Assembly (NCBI GenBank): GCA_012839895.1
Contig: DUML01000077.1
Coordinates: 1-63,272 of the forward strand
Reading direction: 5' to 3'
Source of the DNA: Peptococcaceae bacterium
GTDB taxonomy: Bacteria; Bacillota; Desulfitobacteriia; Desulfitobacteriales; Syntrophobotulaceae
Length of the DNA stretch: 63,272 nucleotides
Numbering within the stretch: the first letter of the stretch is position 1; each line of letters begins with the position of its first letter. The translations under genes and the position numbers were made by a program. Below the pieces are notes generated by a model. The model saw nothing but the letters and a program-made list of their open reading frames with translations, ran no database searches and was not told the DNA's origin. Of this stretch, positions 36,210 through 48,200 are shown one piece after another.

Positions 36210-39200
36210 ATGAAGGGTTTGGAGAAGGGTAAAGGCATTAGAAGGGGGCTGCTACTTTGGCCGGTCGTCCTGACGGTTTTTTGTCTTTTGTTTTTTTCCC
36301 CCGTTCCGGCAGTTTACGCTGAAAACCCTGAAGAAGGTGTAATATATTCAGAAACGGATCTGGGAGCGGACACGGATACGGATTCAGGGGCGGATACTGA
36401 CACAAGCGCGGATACGGAGACGGGTACCGCTGTGGATTCGGATACCGGCACAGGCACAGGTGCGGGTACAGATACAGAAATAGATAATGAAACCGCTGTG
36501 GACTCGGATATCGGTACAGGCACAGGTACAGATACTGGAACAGATACAGACACCGGTGCTGATGCAGGGACAGGTACCGATGCAGGTGTGGATATGGACG
36601 GCCAACTTGATGAACTTTCCCCAGGCGAGAACAGCGGAGAAGATATGCTTAATGGAGAAGATTTGCCGGACGGAGAACAGTTAAGTGAAGAAGCAGAGCA
36701 AGAGCAAGAAGGCATAAATCAAGATATATTGGAAGACTTATATCAAGCTTCCTCTTCGGTTATTCAGGATGCCATCAATGCCGCTTTGCAAAATAGCGGT
36801 GGCGATCCTGTTACAACTGTTTATATTGACGGAGGTACATATTGCGGCGACCTGATCTTGGACGGCGGGTTGACTCCGAATTTGAACGGCTTGGAAATCG
36901 TAGCTTCCGGTATTGGAGGAACCCCAACCATTTTAGGGAACGTACTCTTGAACAACCTTGTAGACTTTTTACTGCAAGGATTCAATATTTTAGGCTTGAT
37001 AACTATTCAGGATTCAAGGAATATAGCCATTGTGGGGACCGATAATGACGATTCCCTGCAAGTTGTTCTTCAGGGAAGTGTGGCAAATATTTCCCTCGAT
37101 GGCGGTGCCGGAAATGATTCGATAAATTTGTCGGGTTCGGTTGGAGCTTACTTTTCAACCGGAAGTGACGGCTGTTCTTGGGAAAGCGGCATAACAGTCA
37201 TGGGAGGCAGCGGCGATGATTGGCTGACAGTAGACTTTAGCCTGGGTAATCCTCTGCCTGCCGATGGGCTTCACTATGACGGCGGAGACGATTACGATGT
37301 CATCTCTTTTCAGGGGGGCTCTTTCCAACAGGTGGAATACCAGGCTGTGAACTCTCATTCCGGAATGATCAAGTTTGATGGTATTCCGGTCAGTTATGAG
37401 CACATTGAACCAATCTATCACGACGGAGCAGTGGAAAATCTTATTATTAATAGTACAGGTGAAATTTATGAAGACCTGGTAGATTGGTCCTCGGATGACG
37501 AAATCACAATAGAGTACGTTGGCAATGTGTTTGAGGGGGAAAACATTAGAATTGCCGAGGCTATCAGGGTTGCCAGCGCTTCCTTTGAGACTGTCTACTT
37601 CAGCAATGCCAAAAACGTTACCATCAATGCTTTGGGCGGCAATGACATCATCAACCTGGGCTTAAGCCGTGGATCGGCCGGACTTCTGTCTTTAACCATC
37701 CAGGGCGGTGATGGTGACGACATTATCCGGAATAACGGTGCGAACATCCTGCTCCCGGGAGTTGACCTCAAGCTGGAGGCAGAGCAAATCATCCTGACGG
37801 GCGGGACAATTCAGGGTAAAAACATTTCTTTGCTTGCCGAAACAATTTATCAGGGAGGGTTGAACCTTAATCCCTATGCCAATATCGAAAATAATATCCA
37901 GTTGAACGGCACGACCGTTAACGCTACTGGGGATCTGCTTGTCCGGGCCTTGAGCAAACAGCTAAATCCTTGGCTCGATAACGGCTTTCTGGGGGTCAAA
38001 AATACGGCTGCCGGGATCACGGTTGTGGATAGTGTGCTGTCCGCCGGGGGAACGCTTAATTTGGAAGCCTTGGCTGAACTGGAGCTGGAGTTGAACGGAT
38101 TTTTACTGTCCATGCCGTTTGATATCACAGTGGCGGCAGCTAATACTGTAGCTAAAGTAATAGTGCAGGGAAACTCTAATCTGACGGCCGCAGGCGATGT
38201 CCTGCTCAGTGCCATTGCCAAGGCTAAAGTGGCTTCCCTGGCCAAAGCGCAAGGGGTGGCGGCGGTTACTTTTGCCGTCTCGGTGGTTCACAGCGAGGCC
38301 GAAGCACTGCTTCAGGGCAGCAGCCGGGTAAACACCCAGGGCATCCTGACTATGCTGGCCCAGAATGATCTACAAGTTACCACCGCTGCCGATGGATTTG
38401 TGGAGAACGGGGTTGCAGGTGGAGCCGGTACGGTGGCTGTTTCAGTAGTGGACACCGACACCAGGGCCGGTATATATGAAAATGCATCTATTATTAATAG
38501 TAGTGAAATAAATATTACAGCCAACAGCAAAAACGAGATTCAAACTGCTGCCCAGTCGGCAATCAACGGGCCGAGCGATAAAGTTGAAGACATCCTGGCA
38601 ACAGAATTAAACGGCACACCTATTTTGCCGCCGGAAGTGCAGAATGAGATTATGGCTTTACTCGGAAAACTGGCGGAAGGTATTAAAAAAGGAAATGACG
38701 GTTCGGGAGGCTCCGGTGGCTCGGGAGGTTCCGGTAGTTCGGGTGGTTCCGGAGGCACCGGCGGGTCCGGTGGTACTGGAGGTACAGGTGGTACCGGTAG
38801 TTCCGGCGGTTCCGGGGAAGAGGAACTTTCCGGGGTACAGGTAGCCGGGGCGCTGGCTTTCGGAAGCATTGACAACAATACGGAAGCGGCTATCCTCAGC
38901 AAAGAATTGGTCAAAACGGCCGGTTTGCTGGAACTTACAGCCAGGGCGCTTACTAATGCTTCGGTCTTAGCCAGCGGCATGACCAGCGGTGGAACGGTAG
39001 GAGCAGGGGCTGCAGTTGCCCTTTTATATGGGAATAATTCTAATTTGGCTCTAATCGGTGAAGAAGCCGAGATCAATGCTCATGATCTGAGAATATCGGC
39101 CATTTCCGAAGATTATGCTTGGACGGCGGAAGAAGAGGAGCCTTGTGATCAAACCAATAACTATACCGTTGAAGCTTTTTCCGGGCAGAGTGCCGGCGAT

Positions 39201-42200
39201 GTAGGTTTGGGAGGAGCAATAGCCTTCAATCTGGTTATTAGCCATACCAAAGCTTTTGTGGGCAAAAATGCCCAGGTGACTTTAAGTGGCGGGGACCTGA
39301 CCATCCACTCCAGGAACTATACCACAGTTACTACAAAAGCCGATGGAGTTCCTGCCCAGGAAGAGGAAAGCAAAGTTGAGAGTTACTTTGCGAAATTTAA
39401 TCTTGACGGAGGCGGAGATGACCAGGGCGGCTCAGGAGGAGATGACGGCGGTTCCGGTGGAGAGGAGGGGCCTAAGGTAGGTTTAGGCGCTTCATTAGCT
39501 TTGACTATTGCCGATATCCTGAGTGAAGCACTGGTGGATGACGGGGCAATAATTACAGGTGCCAGGGATATGAACCTGGAATCCGATGCCGACAGTTCAG
39601 CGGAAACGGAGTCCGCTGCCGGAGCGGCAGGCGGTAGCGCCGCTGTCCCCGTAGCTGCCATGACTGTTCTTATAAGTCAGGGGATAGCCGGTTTCCGGAC
39701 GGGAACAAGATTAGATTTAGCCCGTGATCTGCGGGTTGAGGCTAGGAGTTTGTCCAAGAGCAGCGCCAAAGCCAGCGGGCAGGCGGCGGGAAGCAGTGTA
39801 GGCTTAGGAGCGGCTTTAGGCATTAATATCCTAGTAGAAAAAGCTACAGCGACTACCGGGCGAGATATCCGGGCCGGAGGGAATGTGACTTTCCGCGCTC
39901 AAGGCGCCGCCAGGGGGAGCAGCACGGCGGAAGCAGGCACCAACGGCGGAGAAGAAGAACCTGCGGAAGGAGAAGGCGAAGGTGGAGATGGCGAGGGAGA
40001 CGGAGAATCGCCCACAGGGCTGATTGATAAACAACTTAATTTATTGGTAACTTTTCTTAACCAGAAGTGTGATGAAGCTTTAACACCCAAAGAAAAAGAA
40101 AATGTTCCCCAACAAGCGCCGGCGAATGCCCAGGCTGAAACCAGCGAAGGCAAAGTGAACGCCGCCGGGGCAGTGTCCTTAAACATTGCCGTTGTTTCGG
40201 CCGAAGCCTATATTCCTGCAGGGATTACGGTGACAGCGGGCGGAGAGCTTACTTTGGAAGCTTTGGGCAATACGGATGCTTCGAGCATAGCGGACGGCAG
40301 CGCCACCGATAGCGGAATCGGCATCGGTGCGGCGGTTGCCCTTAATGTAGCCACTGTACTTATCCAGGCTTATCTTGGAGAAAATACCGTTCTTAATGCC
40401 GGCGGTTTGACTGTCCAAGTTGGCATGTTTGAGATCCCGGCAGTTAATGAAGGTGAAGACTCTGATACGGTAAATACTTTCTCTGCTGAAGCAATTTCCG
40501 GAGCCGGAGGCGCCAATGTAGGCTTAGCCGGATCCCTGGCCATCAATGTGGCTGTCAATGAAGCCAAAGCACATGTCGACGGCAAGGTCAATCTGACAGG
40601 GGATGCCCTTATCCGTGCGGAAAATAGCAGCCAGAACATTGTCCAGGCCGGGACAGCAGTAAAAATGGGTCAGGAAGGCCAGGAGGCCAAAGTGGGAGTC
40701 GGTGCCTCCTTTGCTTCCAACGTGGTAATCAACCGTGTCTTGGCCTATTTGGCAGATTATGCGGAATTTACGGGAGATGCCGGCTTAAGTATTGCCGCCC
40801 TGCTGGACAGTTTTGTCCAGACAAGAGCAACAGCCGGAGCGGATCCCTTTACAGATATTTTAAATCAGGAACCCACCTCAGAATCCAAATATGCCCTTGA
40901 TGCGGCAGTTGCTTTAAGCGTTGTCACCAACGAAGTGAAAGCCTATAGTGGAACCGGCAGCAACATCATTGCCGGCGGTGATACGGAGATTAGCGCGGAG
41001 AGTGTCAGTACCACCAATACGGTATCCGAGGGGAATTCCTCCGGTTCCAAAGCGGCCGTCGGTGCTTCTGTGGCTCTTAATGTAATCGTTGCCACTACTG
41101 AGGCCGCTCTTAAAGGCAATGCCGATATCGGTGGGGCCTTGTCCATCCAGGCCAGTACCTTAAATGAGGACGATGTTTCCGCTTATGCCACAGCCCGCGG
41201 TCTGAACCTGGAACGCTACATTAATAAGTTCAAGCGGACGGCGGAGCAGCTTTTAAGCGGCGACTTTGGCTTGGATCAAAACGGCAATGAGAACAAGAAG
41301 CCTCAAAGCGCGCAGGCTCTTAATAACAATGGGGCTCAGACTCCCCAGACTAAAAACCAAAACGGCCAAAACAGCCAGCAGCAACAGCAGAAAATTAGCC
41401 TGGCGGCAGCCGTAGGCGTCAATGTGATGACCCATAACACTTTGGCCTATACCGGCAGCGGCTTAGTCCGTGTCGGCGGCCCTGTTACAGTGAAGGCTGA
41501 AAGCCACAGCAATTTTGCCACTCTGGGTACAGGTGCCGCTGTGTCTGAGGGTAACGGGATTGCAGTCGGTGTGGCTCTCAGCAATATCTTTAACAAGACT
41601 GAGGCCTATCTCGGCTCCACTGCTGCCAAAGAAGGAACCTCTAGTTACGATGTAACCGTTCGTGCCGTTTCCAGCTTAAATATGTCTGAGGGTTATCGCG
41701 GCCTGATCGGTTCCGAGGCCGTAGCCGGAGCGGCTTCCGGCAAGGAAGGCAAGATCGGAGCCGCCGGAGCTTTAGCCATTATCGACTCTTGGGCCAAGAC
41801 CCTCGCTTACATTGCTCCCGGAGCAGAAGTTACAGGAGCAGGGCTCATAACCATTAATGCTGAAGATACCAGCAAACTGGCCGTGCGGGCTTGGGCAGCC
41901 GACGGTACCGTGAACGGCCAGGCCAAAGTGGGTGTGGGTGCCACATTTGCCGTCATCTATGCCAACCAGCAGACTCTTGCCTATGTTGGAACAGATGCCT
42001 GGGTTGATGCCCAAGGGTTGAATATCCTCGCGGAGAAGAAACGGGTTGACATGACCGATTTCCGCTGGGAGTTTGACTTTGACGATATTGATCCCGACAA
42101 CATAGTCTTTAGTGATATATTCGATGTTATTGATTTGGTTAATTTCTTAAGTTCCAATAACTATTACGCTGAAGCGGTAGCCGGAGCACTCTCCGCCGGC

Positions 42201-45200
42201 GATATGGCTTTGGCCGGAGCTTTTGCGGTCCTTGTCTTTAACAATACCACAGCCGCCTACATTGACGAGGGTGCCGAAGTAAATACTACCGGAAATATCA
42301 GCATAACCGCCAGAGCGGATATCAATGCCAAAGGCATTGGCGGCTCCGTGGCTGCTGCCAATAAAAAAGGCTTTGGACTGACCACCATCAACATTGTAAA
42401 TGCGGACTGGATCAGTGCCTATATCGGAAAAGGAGCGGAAGTTACCGCCGGCGGGGATATCAGTATTACTTCCCTGGCTGAGCAGGAATTGACGGTCATC
42501 GGCGTTAGCGGTTCCGCTGCCGGCGAAACCGGCGCTTTGGGTGTCTTTAACCTCCTCTTCACCATGAATACCAGTGAAGCCTTTATCGGAGAAGGGGCTG
42601 AGGTCAAAGCTGACGGCAGTATCCTGCTCAGGGCCGACAACCATACTCACGCTTACCTCGTAGCCGGCGGCGGCACCGCCAGCAGCGGAAACGGCGTGGG
42701 CGGTTCGCTGGCAGTACTTATTGTCTGGAACAATACCTTTGCTTCTATAAAACCTGGGGCGCAGGTTGATTCCAAGCAATTGATCGCCCTTACCGCTGAG
42801 GCTTCCGAACTCTCAATCAGCGCGGTAGTCAGCGGGACCTACGGGGGTAAAGACGGTGTGGCGGCTTCCGGAGCAATAAAGACTGTGAGAAGCGATACCC
42901 GGGCCTACATCGCTCAAGGAGCTAAGATTAATCAAGATGAAACTTACCTTAGTGATACTCAGGCCATCTCTCTGAGTGCCACGGATTCTACCTTCCTGCT
43001 GGGAGTATCCGGCACCGGTTCCGGCGGCGGTCGAAACGGTGTAGGAGCAGCAGCGGATATTACTGTGTTAATCAAAAACGTTGGGGCTTATATCGCTCAC
43101 GAGAATGAAGATGACGATTACGCTCTGTCGCCCGTCTGGGCCAGAGCGGCCAAGAATATCACCCTGCGGGCGGCTTCTCAGGAAAAAGTTGTTTCTTTAA
43201 CTGCTGGCTTTAGCGGCGGCAGCAGCGGCGGTGTGGCCGGCGCCGCAGCTCTCGTGATCGCTACGAACAGTGTCCGGGCTTATATCGGCCAAGGAGCCGT
43301 GGTCTTTGCCCGGGGCAGTGTGGCTATCGAGAGCAGCGATGACTTGCTCATGGTGCTTTTGACAGGTACCGGCACCGGTGGCGGCAAAGACGGTGTCGGC
43401 GGGGCTTTGGAGGCTTCTCTTGTCAGGAATGAGATCGAAGCTTATATCGGTATGAACGCCAAGGTCACGGCTCTGGGCTTAGGAGAAGCCGTCCTGTTTG
43501 CCGACGGCAGCGGCTCGCAGAGTGCAGGCCGGGGGGTATTGCTCAACGCCCGTTCCAGCGAAAATATTGTGGCCTTTGTCGTCGGCGGTTCCGGTGCCGG
43601 GACAACCGGAGTGGCCGGGACGGCGGCCGGAAATATCATTATTACCTCTACTCTGGCCTATATCGCCGACGGGGCCAAGATTAATATAGTGGATACCATT
43701 GACCTCAAACCTCTTGATCCCCTTTATACTCTCGAAGATGCCGACAGCCTGCAGGAAATCCGGCTGGTAAGCGAGAGCAACACCTTGCTCGTAAGTACGG
43801 TCGGCGCGGGTGCCGGCGGTGGGACCAGCGGAGTCGGCGGGACTGTAGATTTAGGGATAATGGTCAAACAGACCAAAGCCTATACCGGCGAAGCGGTTGA
43901 ATTACAAGCCAAGCATAACATTTTACTTGCAGCCCGCTCTCAGGAAAACCATATTTCTACCACAGTGGGCTTATCCGGCGGCGGGACGACCGGCGCGGCC
44001 GGGTCCTTGTCAGTCAGCTTTATCGCCAATGTGACCGAAGCTTATACCGGCAAGGAAACTATTCTGCGTTCCCAAGGCAGTATTAATATCTGGGCTTTCG
44101 ATAACGCCAATATGGTGCTCACGGCCGGCATTGGGGCCGGAGCCGGCAGCAACGGGTTTGGCGGCTCTTTGGCCATTGCCATTTTCGCCGGCAGCACCAG
44201 GGCTTACTTGGGAGAAGAGACTCGGGCCGATGCCCGAGGGCTGCTGGAGGTCAAAGCGGAATCCAGCGAGAATGTCGTCGCTACGGCATTGGGCGCAACC
44301 GGCGGCGGAACGAACGGGATTGCCGGTTCCCTGGCCGTTAAAGTAATCAGCACCACTACCCAGGCTTATATCGGAAGAAACGCCCGGGTCAACCAAGAAG
44401 ATCCCCCTTACGGCGGTTCCGAGCAAACTGTCCGTGTTCTGGCCATTGACAGGGTAAATTCCGTGGGCCTCTCCGGTACCGGCTCCGGAGGCGGGACGAC
44501 CGGTGTGAGCGGGTCCGCCGATGTCACCATTATCCGCAATTTGACTACAGCTTTCATTGGGGACGGCGCCTGGGTCAAAGCCCTAAAAGACATCGAGATC
44601 CGTGCGGACTCGGATAAATATGTCAATTCCCTGGTAGCCACCGGTACCGGCGGCGGGACAGCGGGAGTGGCCGGAGCTTTGTCCATTATAGCTGTCGGTT
44701 CTTTGCTCGATTCCCATGCCTTGAGCGGACTCACAGGTAAAAATGAGGAGGGACAAGAAGTAAGTACCGCTGATGAAGTGGACGGCTTGCTTGTCAATCC
44801 CTTCGGAAACTTCCTGGGGGACTTCGATCAAGCTCGAGATATAAACAGAGAGATTAACAACGCTTTGGCCGCAATAGGTATAGGCGGATATATCAATGAA
44901 AATTCCGAGGAAGCTTTGAATAATACCCAAGCTTTTGTCGGCAGGAATGCCCGGGTCGATGCCGGCGGCGACCTGATCGTAAAAGCCGAAGACCAAACAG
45001 TTATCATCGTGGCGGAAGCTGCCGGTTCGGGCGGTGGGACAGCCGGGGTGGCCGGAGCCTTAGCTATCGTTCTCCTGCACGACTGTGCCGAAGCCTTTAT
45101 CGGCGAAGAAGCGAAGACCAATGCCAAAGGCAATACCCTTATTCAGGCTGAGACTTCCGACAATGTCTTTGCCGCAGGCGTCACGGGCAGCGGTGCCGGT

Positions 45201-48200
45201 ACGGCGGCAGTGAACGGTGTGACTCTCGTCCATGTGGTCAGGAGTGACACCCTGGCCCATATCGATAACGAGGCAGAAATCAACCAGAATCCGGATTACC
45301 AAACACCCGGGCAATCGGTCGATATCCTGGCTAACGGCAATACCTATATCGTGGCCCTGGCCGGTTCCGGCGGGGGCGCCGGGGCTGCGGCCGTAGGCGG
45401 GGCAGCCAATATTGGGCTCTTAGCTAAGAATACCAAAGCTTATATAGATGAAAACGCTAAGGTTTCCGCTCAAAAAAATATCGCTATTGCGGCGGAATCC
45501 AGTCAGCTGCTGGTAGCGGTGGCAATCTCCATTTTCGGTGCCGGCACGGCTGCCGTCAGCGGGGACCTGGGAATCTTCACCTTTGCCAATAATACCGAAG
45601 CTTATATCGGCAGAGACGCTTTTGTGGATTCGGAAGGCAATGTCAAAGTCTCGGCTGCCGATGATTCCCTCTTATTATCCATCGTGGCTGTCGGCAACGG
45701 GTCCGGTGCGGCCGCCGTGGCCGGCGCTTTAAGCGTCAATACCATTGTCAGCCAGACCAAGGCCTATATCGTCGAGGGGGCTACTGTTAATGCCAGGGGT
45801 AAGGCGGCAGGCATCGCCGTTTATACCGGCGAAGTGGGAGAGCCTCAAGACCTGGCTCAGGGCGCCTGGGATGAAGAGCGGGAGATCAAGCTTGACTTGG
45901 ACGGGGACGGCATTCCTGACGAAGTCAACGTCCAGGGGGCTAATAAGGATTTTGATGCCGATCAGGACGGGAACTCTGACGGCAGTGTTGCCGGCGATCT
46001 GAATTTTAAAGCCGGCAGTAAAAACGAAGAGGGAGGAACAGATGCAGAGAAGGATATTAAGATAGAAGGCAAAGGCCTGGGTGAGAAACTGACCGAAACT
46101 ATCCAGGGACTTGCCGTAGTAGCTGTTTCCAACCAGAAGATTATTACCGCTACCTTTGCCGTTTCCGGGTCGGGTACAGCCGCCGGAGCCGGGGCTGTCA
46201 CCATTAACGTGTTGGCGGCAGTTACCGAGGCTTCCATCGGTTCCGGAGCTGTAATTAATAACAATGCAGACGGTCAAAACAACATTGCTTCCTCTCAACA
46301 GACCGTTTTGGTCAAAGCTGCCACCAGCGCCCTGGTGGTGCAGACCGAGGGCACTGTCGGCGGGGCCGGAGCGGTAGGTATGAGCGGATCTTTTAATCTT
46401 GCCTTTATCAATAATATCACCGAAGCCATAGCCGGTGGACTCATTAACGCCAAGCAGGATATTCTGGTCCTGGCCTACTCGCGGGAAGACCTGCATATCC
46501 TGACGGCCAATGCCTCCGGCGGCGGCGGGGCCGGGATAGGCGGCACTTTTGGCGTGGGCGTCTTAAACGGCAGGACTTTAGCCTATGTACTTGCAGGATC
46601 TAATCTCCAGGCGGGCCGGGATATCCATCTTCTGGCGGAAGACACCGCCGTGGTCAATGTGGATTCCTTCGGCGGATCCGGCGGCGGCGGACTCGGTGCG
46701 GAAGGGGCGTTAGCCATTGCCATTCTGCTCAACAATACCAAGGCTTATGTGGAAGATGGGCTGAACGAAGAAAACGGGGCCAAGCTGTTTGCAGGACGCG
46801 CCCTGATCGTCGAAGCCAATTCCGCGGAGAACGTCATTACCCTGGTTGGTACCGGATCGGGCGGCGGTGCGGTAGGGGTGGCCGGCTCCATCGGGATCAG
46901 AATAATCAGTACCACAACTCAAGCGTATATCGGCAAGTATGCCGTTGTTAACAGAGATGCCCACACCGACGAGAATCAGATCGTCACCGTCAGTGCCTTT
47001 GATCAGGTAATCAGCGTCGAGATAGCCGGTACCGGAACCGGCGGCGGCGGAGGCGGGGTCGGCGCGGTGGCGGATATCACCATAATCCGCAATCTGGTCT
47101 CCGCTTTCAGCGGCGATTACAGCGAAGTATGGGCAGGGGGAGATATCCGGATCACGGCAGGTTCGGATCGCTATGTCAATTCCCTGGGCGGCGCCGGGTC
47201 GGGCGGCGGTGCGGTAGGGGTGGCCGGAGCCCTTTCCCTCATTATTATCAATGACCTTTTGGATTCCGACAGCCATAATGCCCTTGGCGGGGGAAATACG
47301 GCCGACTTTGTCGATGAAAGACTATCTATTGATCATGTCGGCGGCCAACTGGGCGGCTCGGAGTACACCGCAGCAACGGAAGAGATGGTAAGCGGTCTGC
47401 TGGGAAATTTGCAGGTGTCCTCTTACCTTAATGAGACCTCTTATGACGCCTTAAAGCGCACCCAGGCCTTTATCGGGGTTCAGGCCCAAGTCAAGGCAGG
47501 GGGCAGCCTGGTTGTTTCCGCTGAGGACAAGGCTATCATCATCCAGCTGGCAGGTTCCGGAACCGGAAGCGGGGCAGTGGCTGCGGCGGGTTCGCTCAAT
47601 ATCCTGCTCCTGCATGACTCGGCCGAAGCCTTTATCGCTGCCGGCGCTCAAACCGATGCCAAGTTCGATACCATTGTCGAGGCAGTGACCGACGACAAGA
47701 TCTTCAACGTAGCCATTACCGGGCTCGGCTCCGGTGCGGTCACTGTCAGCGGAACTTCCAACATTAACATTATCCGCACTAGCACCAGGGCCTATATCGG
47801 GGCCGGTGTCCAAGTCAACCAAGACGCATCATACAGGACAGATGACCAGTCCGTTTATGTTCAGGCTAAGGGCGACACTTATCTTGTTACCTCCGTCGGC
47901 ACCGGCGGCGGTTCTGGGGTGGCCACGGTGGACGGCGCGGCTAATATCGGAGTCTTAAGTAAAACCACCGAAGCTTTTATCGGCGAAGGGGCCAGGGTTT
48001 CGGCCCAGCGGAATAGCGTTGTCTCCGCCGAATCCAGCCAGCTTTTGGTAGCGGTGACGGTATCTATCTTCGGCTCAGGCGCAGCCTCGGCCAACGGTGA
48101 TCTGGGAACCTTTGTCTTTGCTGATAATACCCTGGCTTACATCGGCGCAGGCGCTGTGGTGGACAGCGAAGGTAATGTCGTCGTCTCGGCGGCAGATGAC

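Noticed and set aside
38693-38822. CRISPR-like short repeats in the Gly/Ser tract
   Set aside because: The units are in-frame codon repeats without unique spacers of constant length.
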